Assembly: GCF_032970905.1 (NCBI RefSeq)
Contig: NZ_JAWJZA010000013.1
Source of the DNA: Veillonella absiana
Lineage (GTDB): Bacteria > Bacillota > Negativicutes > Veillonellales > Veillonellaceae
Direction: 5' to 3' (one strand)
DNA length: 64,000 bases
Numbering within the stretch: position 1 is the stretch's first letter; every line of letters begins with the position of its first letter. A program made the position numbers and the translations under genes. This document shows, piece after piece, positions 36,682 through 45,364 of this stretch. The notes below the pieces were generated by a model. The model did not search any database and had not been told where the DNA came from. It saw only the letters and a program-made list of their open reading frames with translations.

Positions 36682-39600
36682 ATGAAAGTACGGTATCGAA
36701 TAGTACCAAAACAGAATAAGAAAGCGGCCTTTTATGTGAATTGTTATAACAAACAAATTAAGATAGAGGCTATTGATGCCAATTTCTCAACGCTTACTAG
36801 CTTGCAAGAGAAATTAGCCACATGGTATCGGGAGAAAAATATTTCTTTTACTGAAATACCTAATAATGCCAATAACGAATGTTGTTTCGCCTGGTCTTTA
36901 AATCCGCAAACAGGTGAAGGGATGGATACCTATTACTACGGCGGTGGTTGTGGAGTCGGCGAACTCATTGAGGAAATGGAGGCTCGTCGACAAGAACAGA
37001 TGGGCGATGTGTACGAATCTAATTTTGGTGATGTTCAAAATTTCGATGATTCCTATGGATATGCACCAGGACCTGATGAATACGATGAGGACGACGAATT
37101 TAAACCAATGATGCAATCCTCTGGCCTTAGCTATTTTGATGATGCGCCAGTGGTGTATGATTATGTACCTAATCGTTCTAATGGCGATGGTGAAAGCACC
37201 GAAGCCACTAATGGTAGTGATGGCACTGCCAATGGTGGAAGTAACGGAACAGCTTCAACTAGTTCTAAAACTGTTGGCACAGCTGCCCGATCTATGAATA
37301 ATGGCTCTTCTGCCAAATCGGGTGCTAATGGCTCCTATGGTAACACATCCTATAATAACGGTGGATTTAACGGCAGTGGTAAATTTGGTGGCAAATCCAG
37401 CGGAAAGAAAAACTTTAAAGGTGGTGCTCCACGTAAGGATTTACCAACTGATGAAGGTATGGTTTTAGGCCCTAACATTGAAGGCGAAGTTGTGGATATT
37501 ATGTCTGTGCAAAGTGGCGGGCGTAATCTCGTTTTTGAAGGTGTATTTGTAGGCTTAGACAAGCGAGATACTAAAACAGGAAAATCTATTGTTAATGGTA
37601 GTATCGTAGATAAAACTAATAGCATAAAATTTATTAAATTCACTAATACACCAGAGGAAGGGGCTGCGCTCCTAAAGCAATTAAAAGGTTTGAAAGGTGC
37701 TCTTGTACAGGGGGATGTAGATTTTGAAGATTGTTTTGAAAATGATTTTATTTTAAACCTTCGTAGTGTTAAGGCTGTTGATCATACGGTAGAGCGTAAT
37801 GATACACGTGATGATAGTGAGAAACGTGTTGAACTTCATTTACATACAAAAATGAGCGACAAGGATGCGCTGGTAACGGTTAAAGATCTTTTCAAAACAG
37901 TAAAAAAATGGGGCCACCCAGCTGTTGCCATTACAGATCATGGTGTTGTACAAGCTTTTCCAGAGGCACAAGCATTAGGGAAAGAATTAGGCGTTAAAGT
38001 TATCTATGGTGTTGAGGCCTATCTTATTGATGATGAAAATGAAGATAAACGCTTCCATATTATTTTATTGGCTAAAAACATGGTTGGCTTACGCAATCTT
38101 TATAAAATGATATCTATTTCCCATTTAGATTACTTTAAACGGAGACCTCGATTGCCACGTGAGGTTATTCAAGAGCATCGTGAAGGGATTATCATTGGTT
38201 CTGCTTGTGAAGCCGGTGAATTGATGCAATCTATCATCAAAGGTAAACCTAAAGAACGGTTACTTGATATTGCATCCTTTTATGATTATTTAGAGATTCA
38301 ACCTCATACCAATAATATGTTCTTGCTCAGAAAAGGACTTGTTCCTGACGAGCAAAGCTTGATAGATATGAATAAGACTATTATTGAATTAGGGGAGGCT
38401 CTTGATATACCGGTATGTGCAACTTGCGATGTTCACTACTTGAATCCAGAAGAAAAAATCTATCGTGAAATCATGCTCACTGCCAGTGGTTTTACTGATG
38501 CTAATGAGCAGCCAGATTTGCATTTACGTACCACTGATGAAATGCTTGTGGCATTCCCCTATTTAAGTCCTGAAAAGGCATTTGAAGTGGTCGTTACAAA
38601 CACACGAAATATTAACGATAGTATTGAAAATATTAAACCTGTGCCAGATGGGACGTACTCTCCTAAAATTGAAGGGGCCGACCAATCCCTTGAGGAGATG
38701 TGTTATAAAAATGCAGAGGCGCTCTATGGATCTCCATTACCAGCGCCTGTACAAGAGCGTTTGGAATACGAATTAACACGTATTATCCGTAATGGTTATG
38801 GCGTATTATATTACATTGCCCATAAGCTAGTTAAAAAATCCTTAGATGAAGGGTATCTAGTAGGTTCGCGTGGTTCCGTAGGATCCTCCTTCGTTGCCAC
38901 AATGGCTGAAATTACAGAAGTAAATCCATTGCCACCACATTATGTATGTCCGCATTGTAAGTGGTCAGAATTCTTCCTAAAGGGCGAATATGCAGGTGGT
39001 TTTGATTTACCTCGTAAGAAGTGTCCAGAATGTGGTACAGATTTAAAAACAAATGGTCATGATATACCGTTCGCTATCTTTATGGGCTTTGAAGGTGATA
39101 AGGTTCCCGATATTGATTTGAATTTCTCTGGTGATTACCAGGCAAAAGCTCATAAATACACGGAAGAACTATTTGGTCGAGATAATGTTTTCAAAGCTGG
39201 CACTATTGGTACAATTGCAGATAAAACGGCCTTTGGGTATGTTCGTAAATATGCAGAAATTCGTGGTATTCAAGCTCGTAATGGTTTCTTTGAAGCCTTA
39301 GCGAAAGGTTTTACAAATGTAAAGAATACTACTGGTCAGCATCCAGGTGGTATCATGGTTTGTCCACGAGATATGGATGTGCATCATTTTACACCAATTC
39401 AATATCCGGCCAACAAAAAAGAGAGTGGCGTTATTACCACTCACTTTGACTATCACTCTATTGAAGGTCGTATGACTAAGCTTGATATTCTGGGCCATGA
39501 TGATCCTACCATTATTCGTATGTTGGAGGATTTGACTGGGGTAGACGTACAAGATATTCCATTTGATGATCCACAAACATTGAGTTTATTCTCTTCTACA

Positions 39601-40563
39601 GAGGCCATAGGATTAACACCTGAACAACTTCAAGGTGATAAGGTAGCCAGTCTTGCCGTGCCAGAATGTGGTACATCCTTCGTACGACGTATGCTAGAGG
39701 ATTCAAGACCACAATGCTTCTCTGACCTAGTTCGTATTTCTGGTTTTTCTCATGGTACAAATGTATGGCTTGATAATGCTCAGGACTTAATTAAAAATAA
39801 TGTGTGCAAATTGAATGAAGCCATTTCGACTCGTGATGACATCATGAACTATTTGATGCATCGAGGCATGGAACCATTGAAATGTTTCTTCGTTATGGAA
39901 AACGTACGTAAAGGGAAGGGCATTGAAAAGAAAAATAAACAAGGTCAACCAACTACTGATTTTGAAGGTGAAATGCGTGCCAATAATATTCCTGATTGGT
40001 TTATAGATTCTTGTAAGAAAATTTCTTATCTATTCCCACGGGCCCATGCCGTTGCATATGTAATGATGGCATTCCGGATCGCCTGGTTTAAAATCAATTA
40101 TCCACTTGCGTTCTATGCAGCGTATTTTTCTATCCGTGCTAAAGCTTTTGATTTGAAAATCATGACTGGTGATATACATGTTCAACTAGCCGAATTTAAG
40201 CGTATTAAAGCGTTAGATCGGATGGCTAGCCCTAAGGAAAAAGACTTAATGAGTGCCCTCGAAGTTTCCATGGAAATGTGTCAACGGGGATTCCGATTTA
40301 TCAATGTTGATTTAGAACATTCTCAGGCACGTCGTTTCAGCATTAAAGATGGAGCATTATTACCGCCATTCCTTGCGATTGAAAGTTTAGGGGAGAAGGT
40401 AGCTGATGCAATTGTAGAAGAACGTAATCAACGTCCATTTACATCATTAAAAGACATGCAACGTCGTTGTAAAGTATCTAATACTATCATCGAAACAATG
40501 AAAGATTTAAAATGTACTGGTAACTTACCAGAAGATGAACAAATGTCATTGTTTGGCATGTAA
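36682..40563 (+). CDS. polC: DNA polymerase III PolC-type alpha subunit, apparently without the exonuclease domain
   Basis: PolC is the main replicative polymerase of Firmicutes. The PHP domain begins VELHLHTKMSDKDA (383-396) and AVAITDHG (414-421). In B. subtilis PolC a DnaQ-type exonuclease of about 170 residues is inserted after GVEA; here YGVEAYLIDDENEDKRFHII (442-460) continues straight through, with no DxE or HxxxD exonuclease motifs anywhere. The polymerase core has GSRGSVGSS, Zn ligands CPHC and CPEC, the catalytic PDIDLNFSGDYQ (about 808-819) and TGQHPGGIMV. Residues 164-255 form a Gly/Ser/Asn-rich linker between the N-terminal and OB domains. Length is 1293 against about 1440 usual. 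It lies 3 bases after holA. Confidence 0.95.
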   Translation: MKVRYRIVPKQNKKAAFYVNCYNKQIKIEAIDANFSTLTSLQEKLATWYREKNISFTEIPNNANNECCFAWSLNPQTGEGMDTYYYGGGCGVGELIEEMEARRQEQMGDVYESNFGDVQNFDDSYGYAPGPDEYDEDDEFKPMMQSSGLSYFDDAPVVYDYVPNRSNGDGESTEATNGSDGTANGGSNGTASTSSKTVGTAARSMNNGSSAKSGANGSYGNTSYNNGGFNGSGKFGGKSSGKKNFKGGAPRKDLPTDEGMVLGPNIEGEVVDIMSVQSGGRNLVFEGVFVGLDKRDTKTGKSIVNGSIVDKTNSIKFIKFTNTPEEGAALLKQLKGLKGALVQGDVDFEDCFENDFILNLRSVKAVDHTVERNDTRDDSEKRVELHLHTKMSDKDALVTVKDLFKTVKKWGHPAVAITDHGVVQAFPEAQALGKELGVKVIYGVEAYLIDDENEDKRFHIILLAKNMVGLRNLYKMISISHLDYFKRRPRLPREVIQEHREGIIIGSACEAGELMQSIIKGKPKERLLDIASFYDYLEIQPHTNNMFLLRKGLVPDEQSLIDMNKTIIELGEALDIPVCATCDVHYLNPEEKIYREIMLTASGFTDANEQPDLHLRTTDEMLVAFPYLSPEKAFEVVVTNTRNINDSIENIKPVPDGTYSPKIEGADQSLEEMCYKNAEALYGSPLPAPVQERLEYELTRIIRNGYGVLYYIAHKLVKKSLDEGYLVGSRGSVGSSFVATMAEITEVNPLPPHYVCPHCKWSEFFLKGEYAGGFDLPRKKCPECGTDLKTNGHDIPFAIFMGFEGDKVPDIDLNFSGDYQAKAHKYTEELFGRDNVFKAGTIGTIADKTAFGYVRKYAEIRGIQARNGFFEALAKGFTNVKNTTGQHPGGIMVCPRDMDVHHFTPIQYPANKKESGVITTHFDYHSIEGRMTKLDILGHDDPTIIRMLEDLTGVDVQDIPFDDPQTLSLFSSTEAIGLTPEQLQGDKVASLAVPECGTSFVRRMLEDSRPQCFSDLVRISGFSHGTNVWLDNAQDLIKNNVCKLNEAISTRDDIMNYLMHRGMEPLKCFFVMENVRKGKGIEKKNKQGQPTTDFEGEMRANNIPDWFIDSCKKISYLFPRAHAVAYVMMAFRIAWFKINYPLAFYAAYFSIRAKAFDLKIMTGDIHVQLAEFKRIKALDRMASPKEKDLMSALEVSMEMCQRGFRFINVDLEHSQARRFSIKDGALLPPFLAIESLGEKVADAIVEERNQRPFTSLKDMQRRCKVSNTIIETMKDLKCTGNLPEDEQMSLFGM

Positions 40564-40603
40564 ATTTGAATCATATTATTAAAATGGAAATATGTAGATA
40601 TGC

Positions 40604-40630
40604 AAAAGAGCCCCATAAGGGGCTCTTTTG
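40604..40630. terminator. Bidirectional terminator after polC
   Basis: AAAAGAGCCCC-ATAA-GGGGCTCTTTT is an 11-bp perfect stem with A and T flanks, serving polC (+) and the nitroreductase gene (-). Confidence 0.88.
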
Positions 40631-40667
40631 AAATATACAACTTAAATTATAAAGGTACAGCGTTATA

Positions 40668-41339
40668 CTATTTCCACAATACCACTTCATCCATTGGACG
40701 ACGTGCTTTACCACGATGTGGTTCCTCTGCACGATAACCAAAGCTAGCCATTACGGAGATGCCATAATGATTAGTATCGAATAAACCTGCTTCATCTCCT
40801 AAGATACGATTTAATTCAGCAGGTACAAATCCTTCGATAGGGCATGTATCAATACCTAATTCTGCGGCGGCAGTTAGCATATTAGCCATAACGATGTAGG
40901 TTTGTTTACAAGCCCAATCAAATGTGGCACGTTCAGATTCATATGTTTTGAAGTCATTTTCCCCAAAGTTTGTATAGGCTCCTTGATAGAATCCATATAC
41001 GTCATCAGGTAATTGTTTAATATCTCGTAGAATATGTTCCATATGATCAGAACCCCATCGTAAATCAGCCTGTTTATTAGCTAGGAATACGACAATGTGG
41101 CTCGCACCTTCTAAGCTTTTTTGTGCCCCCCAGGCATGAGGATAGATTTTACAACGTAACTCTTTATCTTGAAGAACAAGAATTTTATACGCCTCTAGAC
41201 CAAATGAGGTAGGGGATAGGCGACCCACTTCAAGAATAGTATCAAAATCTTCTTTTGATACTTCTTTTGTAGGATCAAACTGTTTGCATGCATAGCGAAA
41301 ATTATGTACATCTAAGATATGTTGTTTTGTAGTAGTCAT
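40668..41339 (-). CDS. Nitroreductase-family flavoprotein
   Basis: A 223-residue FMN-dependent NAD(P)H oxidoreductase resembling NfsB/YdgI-type nitroreductases. Family signatures are NFRYACKQFDPTKEVSKEDF (FMN-phosphate contact region), GRLSPTSFGLEAYKILVL, ANMLTAAAELGIDTCPIEGF and SVMASFGYRAEEPHRGKARRP. The natural substrate is unknown for most members. The ribosome site is duplicated: two tandem copies of GGAGGTCAC (41341-41358 on this strand) precede the ATG. It is divergent from cytX across a 335-bp gap. Confidence 0.88.
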   Translation of the reverse strand: MTTTKQHILDVHNFRYACKQFDPTKEVSKEDFDTILEVGRLSPTSFGLEAYKILVLQDKELRCKIYPHAWGAQKSLEGASHIVVFLANKQADLRWGSDHMEHILRDIKQLPDDVYGFYQGAYTNFGENDFKTYESERATFDWACKQTYIVMANMLTAAAELGIDTCPIEGFVPAELNRILGDEAGLFDTNHYGISVMASFGYRAEEPHRGKARRPMDEVVLWK

Positions 41340-41674
41340 AGTGACCTCCGTGACCTCCCAATATATAAAGTTTTTAAATCTATGTTTATCAATGTATTCA
41401 TCATAACACTGATTATATATAATGTAAATTGATGAGAATAAACGTTAATTATGCTTTTTAAATACCAAGTTAATGGGAGAATTAAAAAATATGATTAGAA
41501 AATTTTACAATTTTTTTTATTCATAAAACTATCATATTTGCTATAATAAATGTATTGTTAATTCATGTTAATGACCAAGTTGTCAATTAATAGAGTTAGT
41601 TGGTATTATGCTTTACGAATTATAGACATACAAATGGTTATAATTCTAATATATTCATATAAGGGAGATTTACG
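41340..41674. other. Divergent intergenic region between nitroreductase gene and cytX
   Basis: AT-rich and without a recognisable gene. It holds the doubled GGAGGTCAC at the nitroreductase side, a TATAAT at 41542-41547 on the plus strand with no good -35, and two ACCAAGTT motifs (near 41465 and 41573). No TPP riboswitch sequence (CTGAGA, ACCTGATC) was found, although both downstream genes are thiamine-related. Confidence 0.45.
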
Positions 41675-42841
41675 ATGAAAACATCTATACTGGACAATGG
41701 ATTATTGTGGTTTGGTGCAGCCGTATCCATTGCTGAAATCATGACAGGCACGTATTTTGCTACTTTAGGTCTTGAAACAGGTTTAGCAGCGATTATTTTG
41801 GGCCATATTATTGGTGGACTCATCTTATTTGGTGCAGGGTATATTGGTGCTAAAGAAGAAAAGAGTGCCATGGAAACTGTTAAAAGTGCGTTTGGTCATT
41901 ATGGTGGACTGTTATTTATTATCTTGAATATCGTTCAGCTCATGGGGTGGACATCTATAATGATTTACGATGGGGCACTAGCCGCGAATAGTCTATTCAA
42001 TTTTGGTGAACCTTTATGGGCTATTATTATTGGCGCTTTTATCATGATATGGTTAAAAATTGGTTTGCGTAATTTCACACGTATTAATTGTATTGCAATG
42101 GTATCATTATTTTTGTTGACATTAGTACTATGTGGGCTCATTTTTAACAATTATCAACCTCTAGGAATTATGGACGAATCCTTAACATTCCTTGGTGCAT
42201 TGGAATTATCTGTAGCGATGCCATTATCATGGTTGCCATTAATCAGTGATTATACAAAAGATGCTAAACAACCAGTACGAGCAACTGTAGTGAGTGTTAT
42301 TGTATACTCTTTGACAAGTGCTTTCATGTATTTCATCGGTATGAGTGCGGCCATTTATACTGGTGAAACTGATATTGCCGTATTGATGAGCTCTGCTGGA
42401 CTTGGCATTGCTGGCCTGTTAATCGTCGTATTTTCTACAGTTACCACAACATTCCTAGATGCTTATTCTGCAGGTATGTCTGGTGAAAGTCTCTCCAAGC
42501 ATATCAAAGGTTCTACATTAGCTAATGTAACCGTTGTGCTAGGTACTATAGCTGCTGTTTTATACCCGATGGATAATATTATTGAGTTCTTGTACTTCAT
42601 TGGATCCGTATTTGCACCAATGGCAGCGGTACTTATTCTAGATTATGTATTTAAACGTAGTTACCACGAACTCATTAATCCAACAAATTTAATTGCTTGG
42701 TTCGGTGGTTTCTGTATGTATCATTATTTCTTACGTACAGAATTTATGTATGGTGCCACATTACCTGCAATGTTAGGCGCTGCATGCTTATGCGCTGTGT
42801 TAAAAATCAGTTTGGGGGCGAAAGTTGATGCCAAAATCTGA
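41675..42841 (+). CDS. cytX: Putative hydroxymethylpyrimidine transporter CytX (NCS1 family)
   Basis: A 388-residue membrane protein with about 12 hydrophobic segments. It resembles the CytX branch of the NCS1 cytosine/purine permeases, inferred from gene context across bacteria to import hydroxymethylpyrimidine for thiamine synthesis. NCS1-like segments include LLWFGAAVSIAEIMTGTYFA near the start and MPLSWLPLISDYTKDAKQP in the middle. Overlap with the thiW-like gene supports a thiamine-precursor role. The gene start follows AAGGGAGAT. No TPP riboswitch precedes it, which is unusual for this pair. Confidence 0.82.
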   Translation: MKTSILDNGLLWFGAAVSIAEIMTGTYFATLGLETGLAAIILGHIIGGLILFGAGYIGAKEEKSAMETVKSAFGHYGGLLFIILNIVQLMGWTSIMIYDGALAANSLFNFGEPLWAIIIGAFIMIWLKIGLRNFTRINCIAMVSLFLLTLVLCGLIFNNYQPLGIMDESLTFLGALELSVAMPLSWLPLISDYTKDAKQPVRATVVSVIVYSLTSAFMYFIGMSAAIYTGETDIAVLMSSAGLGIAGLLIVVFSTVTTTFLDAYSAGMSGESLSKHIKGSTLANVTVVLGTIAAVLYPMDNIIEFLYFIGSVFAPMAAVLILDYVFKRSYHELINPTNLIAWFGGFCMYHYFLRTEFMYGATLPAMLGAACLCAVLKISLGAKVDAKI

Positions 42842-43412
42842 TAAGACTGAAGAAGTAAAAGACATTAATAGTGAAACTAATATTGAAACGGCCCGTAATA
42901 AAAATGGAAACCACAATGTTCGACCTATGGTAGTAGCATCTATTTTGACAGCTATTGCAGTAGTGGGATCATTATTTTCATTCCCTGTATTAGGTGCTAA
43001 ATGTGCACCTATACAACATTTGGTAAACATTATTACAGCTATTATTCTTGGACCAAGCTGGGCCTTTAAGGCTGCATTCCTAGCCTCTACCATTCGTAAT
43101 ATGTTAGGCTTAGGTACATTGTTTGCCTTTCCTGGTAGTATTTTTGGTGCTATATTAGCAGGTTTGTTATATCAAAAAACAAAAAATGTTGTAGGTGCTT
43201 ATGTTGGTGAGGTATTTGGTACTGCTATAATCGGAGGACTGGTTGCCTATCCAATGGCTACTATTATGATGAATAGCTTCAAAGGCGCATTATTGGGATT
43301 TGTACCACCATTTTTTATCAGTACGGCAGGTGGTACTATATTAGCAGTTATTATTGTGACTTCCCTACGCAAGAAACGATTGGCAATCGAAAACTGGATT
43401 CATCACAAATAA
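42828..43412 (+). CDS. thiW: ThiW-family ECF transporter S component (thiazole)
   Basis: The 194-residue protein is a substrate-binding subunit of an energy-coupling-factor importer, predicted for the thiazole moiety of thiamine. After a charged N-terminus (about 1-33), the segments VASILTAIAVVGSLFSFPVLGAK, GAKCAPIQHLVNIITAIILG, NMLGLGTLFAFPGSIFGAIL and FVPPFFISTAGGTILAVII match ThiW. It needs a shared ECF module (EcfA/A'/T) that is not in this window. The ATG at 42828 overlaps the end of cytX by 14 bases, with GGGGGCG as ribosome site, so the two are coupled and together supply both halves of thiamine. Confidence 0.85.
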   Translation: MPKSDKTEEVKDINSETNIETARNKNGNHNVRPMVVASILTAIAVVGSLFSFPVLGAKCAPIQHLVNIITAIILGPSWAFKAAFLASTIRNMLGLGTLFAFPGSIFGAILAGLLYQKTKNVVGAYVGEVFGTAIIGGLVAYPMATIMMNSFKGALLGFVPPFFISTAGGTILAVIIVTSLRKKRLAIENWIHHK

Positions 43413-43450
43413 TGTTGTAATATTGTTTTCTTAGTAAGGATTTCTGAATT

Positions 43451-43791
43451 ATGGATACAACTATTGCAGAATTACAAAATGAAGTTAAGGAATTACAAGA
43501 AGAATTTTTAGAGTTACAAGAGCTACTTGGGTTCTATAGAACTGCTTTTTGAAAATAAGTTTATTGATGATATAGAAGATGATTTTGGATTCCATAATAG
43601 TCCAGATGATGAGGATGTTTATATTAATGATGATTCATCAGAACTTAATGAAGCATTAAGTTTAGATGAGAATATATGATATTAATCCAGAAATTTATGA
43701 GCAACTCATTCAAGACTCATCTATGTATGATGATGAATATGAAGATGAAATCGCCTTTGAGGAAGAAAATGAATGGGATGATGAAGAATAA
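43451..43791 (+). pseudogene. Small acidic protein gene, apparently frameshifted twice
   Basis: Three consecutive short frames read as one acidic protein if two frame changes are allowed. The first starts at ATG 43451 (MDTTIAELQNEVKELQ, a coiled-coil start, stop at 43552). The second continues as LGSIELLFENKFIDDIEDDF, rich in Asp and Glu, and stops at 43677-43679. The third (ATG 43666 to 43791) gives 41 residues ending EEENEWDDEE. Their composition matches across the joins. No family is recognised. Alternatives are three tiny overlapping ORFs or programmed shifting. It lies between thiW and the FMN riboswitch. Confidence 0.45.
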
Positions 43792-43814
43792 TTCTCAACT
43801 TGTTATGTTAAAAG

Positions 43815-43843
43815 TTGCATTATATAAGTATTCGTGCTAGTAT
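43815..43843 (+). promoter_or_regulatory. Promoter of the riboflavin operon
   Basis: TTGCAT (43815-43820), 17-base spacer and TAGTAT (43838-43843) preceded by TGC, an extended -10. It lies about 25 bases before the riboswitch. Confidence 0.6.
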
Positions 43844-43868
43844 AAATATATAAATTAAATAAATATTA

Positions 43869-43975
43869 GTCTTTGGGGATAGGTGAGATTCCTTACCGGC
43901 GGTGATAGTCCGCGAGCGCATAGCATGAATCGGTGCAATTCCGATACCGACAGTACAGTCTGGATGAGAAAAGAC
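43869..43975 (+). ncRNA. FMN riboswitch (RFN element) aptamer
   Basis: The sequence carries the conserved RFN blocks: GGGGATAGGTGAGATTCC, TACCGGCGGTGATAGTCCGC, GAATCGGTGCAATTCCGATA, CCGACAGTACAGTC and GGATGAGAA. Closing stem P1 is GTCTTT (43869-43874) with AAAGAC (43970-43975). FMN binding should favour the terminator at 44014 and switch off the rib genes. Confidence 0.97.
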
Positions 43976-44013
43976 GCATAGTAGTTTTACTGTGCATATA
44001 ATCTAAATACCTT

Positions 44014-44045
44014 AGGGACTATTCGTATGAGTAGTCCCTTTTTTA
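44014..44045 (+). terminator. FMN riboswitch expression-platform terminator
   Basis: AGGGACTATTC pairs with GAGTAGTCCCT (one T-G pair, 4-base loop GTAT), then TTTTTT. It lies 32 bases before ribD and 38 after the aptamer, so control is by transcription attenuation. Confidence 0.92.
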
Positions 44046-44077
44046 CGCACTAACTCAATGATTGAGAGGGTGATATC

Positions 44078-45364
44078 GTGAATGATACAAAATATATGGC
44101 TAGAGCGATTCAATTGGCAAAATTAGCATCTGGCCATACAGCACCGAATCCTTTAGTAGGGGCTGTGGTTGTAAAAGATAATAAAATAATTGGCGAAGGC
44201 TTTCACCATAAGGCTGGCACAGCTCATGCAGAAGTGCACGCACTAGACCAAGCTGGTGAGGCTGCCAAAGGTGCCACATTATATGTGACATTAGAACCTT
44301 GCGCCCATTACGGCAAAACTCCACCTTGTGCTAAGCGTGTTGTAGAATCTGGCATTAGTCGTGTTGTTATAGGTAGTATGGATCCTAATCCATTAGTGGC
44401 CGGTAAAGGTATTGCCATACTCGAGGATGCAGGCATTGAAGTAACAAATGATGTACTTAGTGAAGACTGTATTCGTATGAATGAAGGGTTTTTCACGTAT
44501 ATGCAAACAAAGCATCCTATGATTACCTTGAAAAGTGCCATGTCCCTGGATGGAAAAATCGCCACAAAAACAGGTGAATCTATGTGGATTACTAATGAAT
44601 CCTCGCGTCATGATGGACATATTTTAAGGGCCACTCATGATGCCATGCTCGTTGGGGTAGGAACCATCTTGGCAGATAATCCAAGTTTGAATTGTCGTAT
44701 TAGTCGTGATGATTTATATGAATCGATTATCGGTAACTGTGATTTAGTTGATTTTACCAGTGAAACTGAAAAAATGAATGATGGACCAGCTAATACGAAC
44801 GCTGAAATCGTCAATGCAAATATTGAAATTGTGGATATTCACCAACCAGATGTCATTATCCTGGATAGTTTAGGCCGTACACCAACGGATGCGAATGTAT
44901 TTAAACAAGGTGACCGTAAAGTTATTATATTTGTATCGGAGCGTTGTTCTAAGGACCGTATCCATGAATTAGAACGTGTCGGTGCTATAGTCAAACCGAT
45001 TGCTACTGTGCCAGTAAGAAAATCTAAGGCTACAGATGTATTGGTAGATATTAAGAAATTAGATATTAATGCTGTTTTAAGTGAATTAGGCGTTATGCAA
45101 TACACCTCCGTATTAGTTGAAGGTGGCGCTAGTATCATCGCTAGCTTTGTAGAGCAACAACTATTCGATAAGATGGTAACCTATGTTGGTAATATTATTA
45201 TTGGTGGTGCAGAAGCCATTGGAGCCGTTACAGGTAATGGAATTGCATCATTGCAAGAGGCGCCAAATTTGACTTTCACTAGTGTAGACATTATAGATAA
45301 TAATATTAGAATTGAAGCGTATCGCATGAATCGGGAGGGTGAGTATGTTTACAGGAATCGTTGA
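44078..45364 (+). CDS. ribD: Bifunctional riboflavin deaminase/reductase RibD
   Basis: RibD deaminates the pyrimidine intermediate from GTP and then reduces its ribosyl side chain. The N-terminal deaminase has H50-A-E52 and PCAHYGKTPPC with C75 and C84, the zinc ligands and catalytic Glu. The reductase domain starts MITLKSAMSLDGKIAT and ends with EGGASIIASF and the NADPH-binding region. At 428 residues it is about 60 longer than usual. The excess is mainly an acidic Asn/Glu/Ile-rich insert (about 222-262, including MNDGPANTNAEIVNANIEIVD) within the reductase domain. The start is GTG 44078, after GAGAGGGTG. It overlaps ribE. Confidence 0.95.
   Translation: MNDTKYMARAIQLAKLASGHTAPNPLVGAVVVKDNKIIGEGFHHKAGTAHAEVHALDQAGEAAKGATLYVTLEPCAHYGKTPPCAKRVVESGISRVVIGSMDPNPLVAGKGIAILEDAGIEVTNDVLSEDCIRMNEGFFTYMQTKHPMITLKSAMSLDGKIATKTGESMWITNESSRHDGHILRATHDAMLVGVGTILADNPSLNCRISRDDLYESIIGNCDLVDFTSETEKMNDGPANTNAEIVNANIEIVDIHQPDVIILDSLGRTPTDANVFKQGDRKVIIFVSERCSKDRIHELERVGAIVKPIATVPVRKSKATDVLVDIKKLDINAVLSELGVMQYTSVLVEGGASIIASFVEQQLFDKMVTYVGNIIIGGAEAIGAVTGNGIASLQEAPNLTFTSVDIIDNNIRIEAYRMNREGEYVYRNR

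Noticed and set aside
41340..41674. TPP riboswitch
   Set aside because: The CTGAGA and ACCTGATC conserved blocks are absent.
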